Below, one piece after another: positions 1 to 7,787 of a stretch of DNA of 64,000 nucleotides. The translations under genes were made by a program, and so were the position numbers. The DNA is from Chloroflexota bacterium. Its GTDB lineage: Bacteria > Chloroflexota > Anaerolineae > Anaerolineales > UBA4823. Below the pieces are notes generated by a model. That model saw only the letters and a list, made by a program, of their open reading frames with translations, did no database searches and was not told where the DNA came from. Within the stretch, counting starts at the first letter, position 1. Every line of letters starts with the position of its first letter. The DNA lies in NCBI GenBank assembly GCA_029557965.1, contig JAKQIM010000042.1, positions 1 to 64,000 of the forward strand, read 5' to 3'.

Positions 1-22
1 GAAGAATAGGAAAGTCTACCTC

Positions 23-51
23 TTGACATAGTGTAGTATTCACACTATAAT
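23..51 (+). promoter_or_regulatory. Consensus sigma-A promoter for the radical-SAM pair
   Basis: TTGACA at 23-28 and TATAAT at 46-51 are separated by exactly 17 bp, a perfect match to the housekeeping consensus. Transcription would begin near base 58 and read into the first radical-SAM gene at 89. Such a strong promoter would need repression, which fits the two operators laid over it. Confidence 0.85.
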
Positions 52-73
52 AATTAGTGTATATATTACACAT
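29..73. promoter_or_regulatory. Two tandem palindromic operators over the promoter
   Basis: Site 1 (29-47) is TAGTGTA-N5-CACACTA and fills the spacer between -35 and -10. Site 2 (55-73) is TAGTGTA-N5-TACACAT and covers the start point. The two sites are 26 bp apart and share the same half-site. Half-sites of the GTGTA/TACAC type are known for short GntR regulators of the YtrA group, so the repressor may be encoded just left of the window. That identity is inference; the paired symmetry is directly visible. Confidence 0.7.
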
Positions 74-88
74 AAAAGAGAGGCGCAC

Positions 89-1543
89 ATGAACTTCCAC
101 CCCACTTCCCCCGCCGACCAGGCCCACCATGCCCCCGCCGATGTATTCGCCGCCGGGCTTAAGCTGCACCACATTGCCAACACGGCTTACCCAATCGGTC
201 ACACCAGCACCATGCGCCCTTACCGCGTGCCCAACGCCCAGGCGCAGGCCCTCGGCGCGGCCGCCTGGCAGGGCTGCGACCGCCTGGGGTTGTACGTTCA
301 TATCCCCTTCTGCGAGAAGCGCTGCGGTTACTGCGAGTACTGCGTGGTAGACCCCGCCACGCTGGAGCGTGATGAAGACCTATACTTCGACCTGCTGGTG
401 AGAGAGTTCGAGTTGTACCGCCAGGCCGTGGATACGCCTGCCAAGACGCTGGTGGGCTTCGATATCGGCGGCGGCACGCCCACGGCAGCCAAAACGGCCA
501 ACCTTGGGCGGGTGGTGGCGGCGGCCAGGCGCTGTTTCCAACTGCCCGAGCAGGTGGCGATCAGCATCGAGACCACGCCCAAGATCGCCGCCCTCGAGCC
601 AGAGAAGATGCGGGCGCTGTATGCAATGGGCATCCGGCGCATCAGCATGGGCGTGCAGACTGTCAGCCCACGCCTCCTACAATCCATCGGGCGCACCACC
701 GGCCTGCTGGCCCACAACCAGCAGGCCGCCGAAAATATACGCCAGGCCGGTTTCAAGCGCTTCAACGTGGATGTAATGTACGGCTTTGCCGGGCAGTCGC
801 TGGGCAGTGTCGAAGCCACCATCCAACATGCCATCGGGCTGGCGCCCGAATACATCACCCTGTACCGCATGCGCTACAAAGGCACCGGGCTGGCGGCCCA
901 GGCTGAGCGCGTCACCCTGAACGAAGTGCTGGTGCAGTATGAACGCGCCGCCGAGATTCTGCACGCGGCCGGCTACCAGGCCACACCCGGCAAGAACACC
1001 TTCAGCCGCCTGCCCAGCGACCCCGGCACCAGCCACTACCTCACCCAGCGCGTCATTCACGGCACACCTTACCTGGGGCTGGGCCTGGGGGCGCAGTCAC
1101 TTTCTGAGTTCACCCTGGCTTATAATGCCGGCGCAGCCGATAAACGCCTGGAGCATTACTGCCGCATGGTCACGGCGGGCCGCTTGCCCCTGCAAGATCT
1201 CTACCACCTCTCGCTGCCAGCCGCGATGGGAAAGATGATCTCGGTTTCGTTCTATTTCGGCGAGATCAACCTGGAGAGTTTTGAGCGCAAATTTGGGGTA
1301 CCGCTAGTGCGGGCCTTCTCAGCAGAGGTGGACTTTTTGCTCAACCAAGGCCTGGTGGAATCCACACCCACCACCCTGCGCCTGACCAAAGCCGGGGTGC
1401 GGGCTTCAAACGGCGTCATGGCCCTCTTCTACGCGGCTGCCGTCAAAGCATATTTGTTAGAAAAAGCTTCTAACCACAGGAATACAGATGGTGTCCAAAA
1501 ACGCGCCACAGATGATTCTGCGCACTCAGCGTCTCTGCGGTAA
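89..1543 (+). CDS. Radical SAM enzyme, HemW/HemN (coproporphyrinogen oxidase) family
   Basis: This is a cytoplasmic [4Fe-4S] radical-SAM protein of 484 residues. Residues 71-82 read HIPFCEKRCGYC, so C75, C79 and C82 are the CxxxCxxC cluster ligands; C85 follows as an extra cysteine. GGGTP at 127-131 is the family's SAM-contacting glycine loop. HemW members are heme chaperones and HemN members oxidise coproporphyrinogen III, and the sequence alone does not decide between them. The AUG at 89 follows GAGAGG at a good distance. The neighbour 17 bp downstream is a second radical-SAM protein, so the two may act on one substrate. The last dozen or so codons lie in a dispersed repeat, so the tail is probably not part of the fold. 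Confidence 0.85.
   Translation: MNFHPTSPADQAHHAPADVFAAGLKLHHIANTAYPIGHTSTMRPYRVPNAQAQALGAAAWQGCDRLGLYVHIPFCEKRCGYCEYCVVDPATLERDEDLYFDLLVREFELYRQAVDTPAKTLVGFDIGGGTPTAAKTANLGRVVAAARRCFQLPEQVAISIETTPKIAALEPEKMRALYAMGIRRISMGVQTVSPRLLQSIGRTTGLLAHNQQAAENIRQAGFKRFNVDVMYGFAGQSLGSVEATIQHAIGLAPEYITLYRMRYKGTGLAAQAERVTLNEVLVQYERAAEILHAAGYQATPGKNTFSRLPSDPGTSHYLTQRVIHGTPYLGLGLGAQSLSEFTLAYNAGAADKRLEHYCRMVTAGRLPLQDLYHLSLPAAMGKMISVSFYFGEINLESFERKFGVPLVRAFSAEVDFLLNQGLVESTPTTLRLTKAGVRASNGVMALFYAAAVKAYLLEKASNHRNTDGVQKRATDDSAHSASLR
1517..1541. repeat. Arm of a dispersed inverted-repeat family inside the 3' end of the radical-SAM gene
   Basis: These 25 bases differ at only about three positions from the right arm of the intergenic repeat at 20467-20492 and are clearly related to the arms at 15270-15333. 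A weakly matching left arm (ACCACAGGAATACAG) may lie about 40 bases upstream. The stop codon TAA of the radical-SAM gene begins within the last base of the repeat. Confidence 0.6.
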
Positions 1544-1559
1544 GGAATGATATTCTACA

Positions 1560-2303
1560 ATGGCTTACGACTTCGCCAGCCTGCTCTTCGCCGGGCCCTG
1601 CAATGCCCGCTGCCCCTTTTGCATTGGCAAGCTGGTGGACCCACGGTTGAATGTGGATAACCTGGGCATCTACCCGCCGCGCGGCCTGGAGCGTTGGATG
1701 GCGTTGATCTGGGAACACAACATCCGCCAGGTGACCTTCAGCGGCACCACCACCGATCCCCAGCTTTACCGCCACGAGGCCCGCCTGCTGGCGTACCTGC
1801 GCCAGCACCTGCCGGGCCAGACCCAATTCTCCCTGCACACCAACGGGCGGCTGGCGCTGCGCAAGATGGCGGTCTTCAACCAATACGATCGCGCCAGCCT
1901 CTCCATCCCCAGCTTCGAGGCCAGCACCTACCGGCGCATGATGGGGGTCAGCGGGCCGCCGGATATCGAAAATATCTTACGATTAACTGATATAAAAATC
2001 AAAATATCTTGCATCACCGGCGATGAAAACAGCCCGCAGATAGGCCAATTCCTGGAGCACTGTGCCGGGCTGGGCATCCGCCGCGTGGCGCTGCGCAAGC
2101 CCTACGGCGAGGTGCGCCCCTGGACCGCTCTGCTGCCGCTGGATAAGCTGGGGCTGGTGCTGCGCTCGGAATACCGCAGCAATCCGGTCTATGATTACCG
2201 GGGGATGGAGGTTACACTGTGGGATTTTGAACAGACCGCCAGCAAAGCGATCAATCTTTTCAGCAATGGAACAATCAGCACAGACTACCGGCTGATACAG
2301 TAA
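1560..2303 (+). CDS. Small radical SAM protein
   Basis: This is a 247-residue radical-SAM protein. The CNARCPFC motif near its N-terminus gives C14, C18 and C21 as the CxxxCxxC ligands of the [4Fe-4S] cluster. The protein is short, with no extra C-terminal cysteine cluster visible, so no SPASM or B12 domain is present. It starts 17 bp after the HemW-like gene and shares its promoter. I do not recognise a named subfamily. Pairing with a HemN-like protein under a tightly repressed promoter suggests a regulated, probably anaerobic, modification pathway. That role is inference. Confidence 0.8.
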   Translation: MAYDFASLLFAGPCNARCPFCIGKLVDPRLNVDNLGIYPPRGLERWMALIWEHNIRQVTFSGTTTDPQLYRHEARLLAYLRQHLPGQTQFSLHTNGRLALRKMAVFNQYDRASLSIPSFEASTYRRMMGVSGPPDIENILRLTDIKIKISCITGDENSPQIGQFLEHCAGLGIRRVALRKPYGEVRPWTALLPLDKLGLVLRSEYRSNPVYDYRGMEVTLWDFEQTASKAINLFSNGTISTDYRLIQ

Positions 2304-2329
2304 GGGATGGGCAGAGGGTGCCTGCTGGG

Positions 2330-3190
2330 CTAAAGGACCATGCGCATGCCGCGTTCCATTTGCTGGTACATCACCTGGATGTTGTTTTGGTAGCGCTCCA
2401 ACTGGCCCTCGACGTAATGCGGAAAGGCCGGGTCGGCAAGGGTCTCTTCCAAGGCGTGCCCTTTGGCAAGGTGTTCGGCAACCAGCCTCCAGGTGCCTTC
2501 CAGGTAGGCTTGCAAAGCCAAGATATCCCCCTCATGGCATAGGGGACCGTGCCCAGGCACAACGATCGTGGCATTGTATTCCGACAACCTGCCAAGAGCT
2601 TCGACCCAGGCGGGCACATCGGCATCGCGCAGGTATGGGTAACGCCCCACGAAGATCAGGTCTGAGGCAAAGAGCACGCGCGCCTCTGGCAGCCAAACCA
2701 CGGTCAGATCCGATGTATGCGCGCCGTAATGGGTCAGCTCGATGCGCACGCTGCCCAGGTCAGCGCTGAACCAGCGTTCGAAGGTCTGGTTCGGCAAGAC
2801 AATGCGCAGGTCGGCAGCCTTCTCACGCATGACCTGGGCCTGCTGGGGATCGCTTTGCGCCATATCCTCAATCATGGCCTGGATGGCCTCAGGCCGCCAT
2901 TCATTCTCCAGGCTGGCCTGCATGCGTTCTTTGCAGATCTTATGCGCCAGGATGGGGCATTCAAAAAGCTGGTTGCCCCAGGTATGATCCCTGTGGTGGT
3001 GGGTGTTGATTACCAGGCAAACGTCCTTTGCATGCACCTTGGCGGCGGTTAACAATTTTTGCATATCACTGGGGTATGAGGCGGTGTCAATGACCACAAT
3101 TCCATCGGCGGTGCGCACAAACCCAATATTGGCCCCCTCTTCAGGACGGATGACCGCTGTTACGCCAGCATAGACTTCCAGCAGTTCCAT
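2330..3190 (-). CDS. Metallo-beta-lactamase-fold hydrolase
   Basis: This MBL-fold zinc hydrolase (286 residues) has the THHHRDH metal motif in its first third, followed by the family's later His and Asp ligands (HYGAHTSDL; FASDLIFVG; VVPGHG). The start at 3190 is chosen over one at 3211 because a GGAGGG ribosome-binding site sits between the two. The gene begins inside the last 31 bases of the PyrD-like gene, so it is translationally coupled to it. The substrate is unknown; the family includes lactonases, thioesterases and glyoxalase II. Co-transcription with PyrK/PyrD-like proteins hints at a hydrolytic step on the same small molecule. Confidence 0.85.
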   Translation of the reverse strand: MELLEVYAGVTAVIRPEEGANIGFVRTADGIVVIDTASYPSDMQKLLTAAKVHAKDVCLVINTHHHRDHTWGNQLFECPILAHKICKERMQASLENEWRPEAIQAMIEDMAQSDPQQAQVMREKAADLRIVLPNQTFERWFSADLGSVRIELTHYGAHTSDLTVVWLPEARVLFASDLIFVGRYPYLRDADVPAWVEALGRLSEYNATIVVPGHGPLCHEGDILALQAYLEGTWRLVAEHLAKGHALEETLADPAFPHYVEGQLERYQNNIQVMYQQMERGMRMVL

Positions 3191-3948
3191 ATCTGTAATC
3201 CCTCCTTCCATATTATACCGTCAAGTTGCACAGCCAGCGCGCCAGATGCCAACATGGCCCTGGCCTGCTCGACGGTATAGATGCCGCCCGCGCCAATCAC
3301 CGGCAGGCCGCGTGCAGTGATCGCCCGCACCGCAGCCAGCGCCAGGGGATATACAGACGGGCCGTAGAGGCGGCCTTCTACCAGGTGAGGCGAGCCAGAT
3401 TTATTGGCGACCAACAGGGTGCCGCGCGGCGGCGATAGGCTGACAGCCGCCGCACCGGCATCTACCACGGCAGGGGCCAGTTGCACCGCCTGCTCGAACG
3501 GCAAGCGCACGATCACCGGCAGCTCTCCGGCTGCAGCCCGGGTAAAGGCCACCGCGGCACTGGCATCAACTTCAGGGGGCAGGCCAACCTCCAACCCGCC
3601 CAATCCTTCCAGCCTTTCCAGGCGTGGCAGCATCCATGACAGGTCTTCTACCTTTTGCACCAGCAGGTGCACGATCACTGGCTGCGAGGCCCGCGCCCAG
3701 CGAGCGGCGTGGCGGCGCAGGGCTGTATTCAAGCCCGGGTTTGGGTAACCGGTGTGGAGCAAAAAACCGCCCGGGTAAGGAAGGCAGTGCGGCCCATGTG
3801 CGGGCGTGCGCATCCCCAGGCTGAGCGGGTCTGTAACAAATGCACCCAGGCCGCTCAAGGCCTGGGCATCGTGCGAGGCCGGGGCAAAGCCCAGGGTGCC
3901 GGCGGCGTTCATCAGGGGGTTGGCAAAAACCAGGTCATACTTCGACAT
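3160..3948 (-). CDS. Divergent dihydroorotate dehydrogenase (PyrD)-like protein
   Basis: The TIM-barrel outline of class 1 dihydroorotate dehydrogenase is recognisable: FANPLMNAAGTLGF at the N-terminus, a YPNPGLN loop, and GAGGI near the C-terminus for phosphate binding. The usual catalytic landmarks are missing. The Lys of the T-K-S type motif is replaced in VTDPLSLG, and the NxSCPN loop bearing the catalytic Cys is replaced by LEVGLPPEV. At 262 residues it is shorter than the usual ~300. It may be a flavoprotein with a changed substrate or a non-catalytic relative. It follows the PyrK-like gene by 3 bp, as in pyrK-pyrD operons. Confidence 0.7.
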   Translation of the reverse strand: MSKYDLVFANPLMNAAGTLGFAPASHDAQALSGLGAFVTDPLSLGMRTPAHGPHCLPYPGGFLLHTGYPNPGLNTALRRHAARWARASQPVIVHLLVQKVEDLSWMLPRLERLEGLGGLEVGLPPEVDASAAVAFTRAAAGELPVIVRLPFEQAVQLAPAVVDAGAAAVSLSPPRGTLLVANKSGSPHLVEGRLYGPSVYPLALAAVRAITARGLPVIGAGGIYTVEQARAMLASGALAVQLDGIIWKEGLQIWNCWKSMLA

Positions 3949-3951
3949 GTA

Positions 3952-4638
3952 TCACCACCAGGCCCTCAAGTCAAAGACCGGCCCGTCCTGGCAGGCCAGC
4001 TTCCAACCGCGCCGCACCGGGATGGCACAGGCGCCGCATCCACCCGACCCACCGCAGGGCATGGCCGCACTCACCAAGGCCTGGCCGGGGCAGGCAGGCG
4101 GAAGCCCGCCTTGCAGCCCCAAAACGCCCGCCAAAGACTCTACCTGTTCCACGCTCAGATCGACTGCTAAGAAATCGGCCCAGGCAAGGGCCTCTGGCAG
4201 CATGCCGAGCGGGTTGATCTCGATCGAAGAAGGCAGGCGCGGCAGGGCTGCCGCCGTGAACAAGGCCACGGATAGGTCCTGGCGCAGGGCTTGCTGGGCC
4301 AGGGGCAGCAGGCGGGCCGCAGAGCCGCCCAGCGCGGCCAGCGCCAGGCGCCGGACATCCCCCGGCAAGGCGAAGCCTTTCCCCAGCGGGCCGCGCAACG
4401 CTAACACCAGGCCCGGCTGCCAGGCGGGCGGCAGGGGCGCAGCCGCCCAGAAGCCATCTGCCAACAATTCTGCGGCAAACAAGGGGGTTGCCAGGGCCGC
4501 GCTCGCGTCCTGTGGATCATAGGCCAGCAGGTATTGCCCTGGTGCGGGCAGGGCTGCAGGGGGGCAATCCAGGCGAGCCTGGACCTGGCCGGCAGGGTCT
4601 AAGCGCAACTCGCCGATGCGAGCCTGGTAAGCATGCAT
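3952..4638 (-). CDS. PyrK-like iron-sulfur electron-transfer protein
   Basis: This 228-residue protein resembles the PyrK subunit of class 1B dihydroorotate dehydrogenase. Its C-terminus carries the [2Fe-2S] motif CGGSGGCGACAIP followed 10 residues later by another Cys (KLACQDGPVF), the four-Cys pattern of PyrK. The middle is poor in the FAD and NAD motifs normally seen: there is no clear RxYS, and GGSAARLLPLA is only a weak nucleotide loop. It is the first gene of a PyrK-PyrD-MBL operon. I infer electron transfer between the paired flavoprotein and an unknown acceptor. Confidence 0.7.
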   Translation of the reverse strand: MHAYQARIGELRLDPAGQVQARLDCPPAALPAPGQYLLAYDPQDASAALATPLFAAELLADGFWAAAPLPPAWQPGLVLALRGPLGKGFALPGDVRRLALAALGGSAARLLPLAQQALRQDLSVALFTAAALPRLPSSIEINPLGMLPEALAWADFLAVDLSVEQVESLAGVLGLQGGLPPACPGQALVSAAMPCGGSGGCGACAIPVRRGWKLACQDGPVFDLRAWW

Positions 4639-4785
4639 ACATTCATCGTATCATATTTTTATCCCCGCAGCACATTCAATTCTTGCCCGAGGGCCTGTCA
4701 AACCCGAGCCTTTCGCCGGCCTGGTTCTCCTAAGCCGGGCCCAAAACAGGTATAATGTTTACATTCACTTTCCCGGAGGTATACC

Positions 4786-5859
4786 ATGGACGTTGCCAGT
4801 GTTGTCAAATTCATCTCAAGCATTGCCTGGATGCTGTTCATCGGCGGCATTGCGTTAGCGGCCTTCATGGCCTACCGCGGCCGCAGTGTCAAACCGGCCA
4901 TCACTTTTCTGGTGGTCATGGGCATTGCCGCCCTGGCTTTGACCAGCCTGGGAATGGGTATGGTCTTTATCGCCCCTCAAGAACGCGGCGTGGTCATCTC
5001 AGCCGTCTCTCCACTGGGCTACCGCGAACAGGCATTGCAGCCCGGCCTGCGCTGGATCATTCCATTCTTTGAGAGCGTGGTGCGCTACCCCATCTCAAAC
5101 CAGACCTACACCATGTCCATCGCGTCATCAGAGGGACAGATCCAGGGTGACGACTCGATCACTGCCCGCACATCCGATGGGCAAGAGATCTTCGTCGACG
5201 CCTCGGTCATCTATGCCATTGACCCGGCCCAGGTAGTGGACGTGCATATCACCTGGCAAGACCGCTATGGTGATGGCCTGGTGCGCCCCCTGGCGCGCGG
5301 CATCATCCGCGATGTGGTCTCGCAGTATGGGGTAGAAGAAGTTTACAGCACCCAACGCGTGGCCATGAACACCGCCATCAGCGAAGAAATGTCAACCCAA
5401 TTAAATGCCAACGGGCTGATGCTGGTGAGCTTTATCCTGCGCAACATCACTTTCTCAGAAGAGTATGCCGCTTCGGTGGAGCAAAAGCAGATCGCCGAAC
5501 AGCAGGCCCAGCAAGCCGTCTTTGTGGTCGAATCTAAGAAACAAGAGGCCGAGCAGGCCCGCCAAACAGCCCAGGGTGTGGCCGATGCCGTGGTGATCCG
5601 CGCCCAGGGTGACGCAGAAGCCCTGATCATTGCCGCCAACGCCGAAGCCGAGGCACGCGTCATTGCCGCCAACGCCGAGGCCGAAGCCCTGCGCCTCATT
5701 GCCGACGCGCTGGGTGAGAACCGCGATCTGTTGTTGTACCAATATATCGGCCATCTGTCACCGGGCATCCAGGTGATGCTGGTGCCCAACGACAATCCCT
5801 ACCTGCTGACCCTGCCCACCCTGCCTACCGGCGACGAAACCACGGTTCCTGCACCATAA
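4786..5859 (+). CDS. SPFH/band 7 (stomatin-prohibitin) membrane protein
   Basis: Two hydrophobic segments (about residues 7-27 and 37-60) anchor a prohibitin-type SPFH domain that starts with FIAPQERGVVIS. A long Ala/Glu/Gln-rich coiled coil follows (about 215-310), containing a near-perfect internal duplication of an IIAANAEAEA unit. Such proteins form ring-shaped membrane scaffolds and often partner with proteases or small membrane proteins. TATAAT at 4751-4756 and GGAGGT at 4775-4780 give a plausible promoter and a strong ribosome site. Two small hydrophobic proteins follow at 9 bp and then 0 bp, which points to a shared membrane complex. Confidence 0.9.
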   Translation: MDVASVVKFISSIAWMLFIGGIALAAFMAYRGRSVKPAITFLVVMGIAALALTSLGMGMVFIAPQERGVVISAVSPLGYREQALQPGLRWIIPFFESVVRYPISNQTYTMSIASSEGQIQGDDSITARTSDGQEIFVDASVIYAIDPAQVVDVHITWQDRYGDGLVRPLARGIIRDVVSQYGVEEVYSTQRVAMNTAISEEMSTQLNANGLMLVSFILRNITFSEEYAASVEQKQIAEQQAQQAVFVVESKKQEAEQARQTAQGVADAVVIRAQGDAEALIIAANAEAEARVIAANAEAEALRLIADALGENRDLLLYQYIGHLSPGIQVMLVPNDNPYLLTLPTLPTGDETTVPAP

Positions 5860-5868
5860 AGGAGTGAA

Positions 5869-6081
5869 ATGACGACTGCTATCCCAGCCTTCTTACTACC
5901 ATTGATCTGCGGCCTGCTGATCGGCCTGGCCGCGCTGGCAGGGGGAGGCATCTTATTGGCGCAGAACAAAGAGCGCGGCATTGCCATTGCTGTGTTGGTG
6001 GCAGGCGTGCTGTGCATCGTCGCCATCCTGGGCATTGTGCTGGTTTATGCCATCATGATGGCCCGCACAGGGAGCATGTAA
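5869..6081 (+). CDS. Small two-helix membrane protein, copy 1
   Basis: This 70-residue protein consists of two transmembrane helices joined by a short charged turn (QNKERG). It has GGAG-type ribosome-site bases just ahead of its AUG and lies 9 bp after the SPFH gene. Its layout and loop match the next protein (QGKDRG), so the pair arose by tandem duplication. I do not recognise a family. Position and topology suggest subunits or regulators of the SPFH assembly. Confidence 0.75.
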   Translation: MTTAIPAFLLPLICGLLIGLAALAGGGILLAQNKERGIAIAVLVAGVLCIVAILGIVLVYAIMMARTGSM

Positions 6082-6300
6082 ATGGCCATCAGCACACTTG
6101 CCATCTTTCTGCCGTTGTTATGCGTACTGCTGCTCAGCCTGGTTGGAACCGGCGTCGGCGCGGCATTGTTGATGCAAGGTAAAGATCGCGGCCTGGCCTG
6201 GGGCATCACCGCCATTGGATTGGTGTGTTTCATGATCAGCCTGTGCGCAGTGGCCTTTTTCGCCTTGAGAATTCTATTTGGATTTAACCTGACCCTATGA
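6082..6300 (+). CDS. Small two-helix membrane protein, copy 2
   Basis: This 72-residue sister of the preceding protein begins on the very next base after its stop codon. It has two hydrophobic helices with a QGKDRG turn in the same place. Its own stop overlaps the selD start (ATGA), so SPFH, both small proteins and selD look like one translationally coupled operon. The function is unknown. Confidence 0.75.
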   Translation: MAISTLAIFLPLLCVLLLSLVGTGVGAALLMQGKDRGLAWGITAIGLVCFMISLCAVAFFALRILFGFNLTL

Positions 6301-7367
6301 CCAACCCCGAATCATCCCCCTCTGGACGGCAGATCCGCCTGACCACGCTTTCAAGCTGCGCCGGCTGAGCATCCAAGCTAAGCGCGGAAACGCTGGCGCA
6401 GGTCCTGCGCCCCATTGAAAGCCTGTTCAACCCTTCAGACTACCCCAACCTGTTGGTAGGGCTGGGCGACCCTGATGATGCCGCTGTTTGGAAGCTGGAC
6501 GAAGAACGCGCCCTGGTGGTCACGACGGATTTCTTCACCCCGGTGGTAGATGACGCCTACGATTACGGCGCCATCGCTGCCGCCAACGCCCTTTCAGATG
6601 TATATGCCATGGGCGGGCGCCCCTTCTTGGCACTCAACCTGGCGGCACTGCCCCCCTCCCTGCCCCCTGAGATGATCAGCGAGGTGCTGCGCGGCGGGGC
6701 CGAGACTGCCCGCCAGGCCGGCGTGGTCATCGCCGGCGGGCATACCATCCAAGATCAAGAACCCAAATACGGGCTAATGGTATTGGGATTTGCCGACCCG
6801 GCTCGCCTGCTGACCAAAGGCGGGGCCCAGCCCGGCGATATCCTTTTGCTCAGCAAGCCGCTAGGTTTTGGCACCACCACCACCGCCCTCAAACGCGGCC
6901 TGGCCGAACCGGCCGATATTGCCGAGGCGGTGGGCTGGATGAAGACCCTGAACAAGAAGGCTTCTGAGCTGGCGCTGGAATTCGGCGTGCGCTGTGCCAC
7001 TGATATCACCGGTTTCAGCCTGCTGGGGCACGCCATCGAAATGGGCCAGGCCTCAGGCGCAGGGCTGAGCCTGCACTTCAGCCAGGTGCCCTTCATCAGC
7101 GGGGCGCGCCGCTATGCCCGAGAATTCATCTTCCCTGGCGGCGCGTCCGATAACCGCCTGTACTTTGGGCCCGAGGTGCACTTTGCCCCTGAGATCGATG
7201 AAGCCTCGCAAATGCTGCTCTTCGACCCGCAGACCAGCGGCGGGCTGTTGTTGGCTGTGCCGCCTGCCCAGGCAGAGGCCCTGCTGGCGAAGGCCGCCCA
7301 AATCGAGCAGCCCCTGTGGCAGATCGGCGAGGTGGTGGCAGGGGCAGGGATCGAAGTATTGCCCTGA
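6297..7367 (+). CDS. selD: Selenide, water dikinase with selenocysteine at the active site
   Basis: SelD makes selenophosphate from ATP and selenide for selenocysteine and selenouridine synthesis. Reading from AUG 6297, an in-frame UGA (6366-6368) falls at residue 24 in CAGUASK, at the position of the catalytic Cys17 of E. coli SelD, with the catalytic Lys three residues later. The rest is ordinary SelD: GDPDDAAVW, VTTDFFTPVVDD, a glycine-rich AGGHT loop, TDITGFSLLGH and DPQTSGGLL. A caller that stops at UGA would begin this gene at about 6453 and lose the active site. It overlaps the preceding gene by ATGA. The product is 356 residues. Confidence 0.93.
6381..6394 (+). promoter_or_regulatory. 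Candidate bacterial SECIS hairpin of selD
   Basis: A 4-bp stem (AGCG 6381-6384 with CGCT 6391-6394) closes a six-base loop CGGAAA. The loop starts 16 bases after the UGA and has G among its first two bases, as in the usual model of bacterial SECIS elements read by SelB. The stem is short, so this assignment is tentative. Confidence 0.45.
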
Positions 7368-7787
7368 ATGGAACCCATCATCACCCGCTGCGGCTACCGC
7401 TGTGACCTGTGCCTGGCTTATCGGCCCAACGTCGAGAAGAACCCCGCCAACCAACAAAAGCTGAGCGACGGCTGGCACAAGTACTTTGGCTTTCGCATCC
7501 CGCCCGAGCAGATCCTGTGTGATGGCTGCATGGCGCCAGGAACTCCGAAACTGATCGACCAGAGTTGCCCGGTGCGGTCCTGCGTGATCGAACAAGGACT
7601 GGATCACTGTGCCCAATGTATGCAGTACACTTGCAAGAAACTGACCGAACGGATCGTGGCATATGAAGAGATCAGGCAGCGCGTGGGTGAAGAAATTCCC
7701 GAAGACGATTACCTGTCTTTCATCCGACCTTATGAGAACCGGGAACGCTTAGATGCAATCAGAACTTCCGAACATGAAAATTCGTAA
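7368..7787 (+). CDS. DUF3795 cysteine-rich protein, copy 1
   Basis: This 139-residue protein starts on the base after the selD stop. Its cysteines are grouped as CGYRCDLC near the N-terminus, CDGC in the middle, and CPVRSC and CAQCMQYTC later. This is the layout of the uncharacterised DUF3795 family, which probably binds zinc or an iron-sulfur cluster. A second member lies at 9922-10272. Its exact abutment to selD suggests co-translation, though a functional link to selenium is unproven. Confidence 0.8.
   Translation: MEPIITRCGYRCDLCLAYRPNVEKNPANQQKLSDGWHKYFGFRIPPEQILCDGCMAPGTPKLIDQSCPVRSCVIEQGLDHCAQCMQYTCKKLTERIVAYEEIRQRVGEEIPEDDYLSFIRPYENRERLDAIRTSEHENS

Noticed and set aside
3160-3948. 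Naming this gene pyrD outright
   Set aside because: The catalytic Cys loop and Lys motif of dihydroorotate dehydrogenase are missing; only the barrel outline fits.
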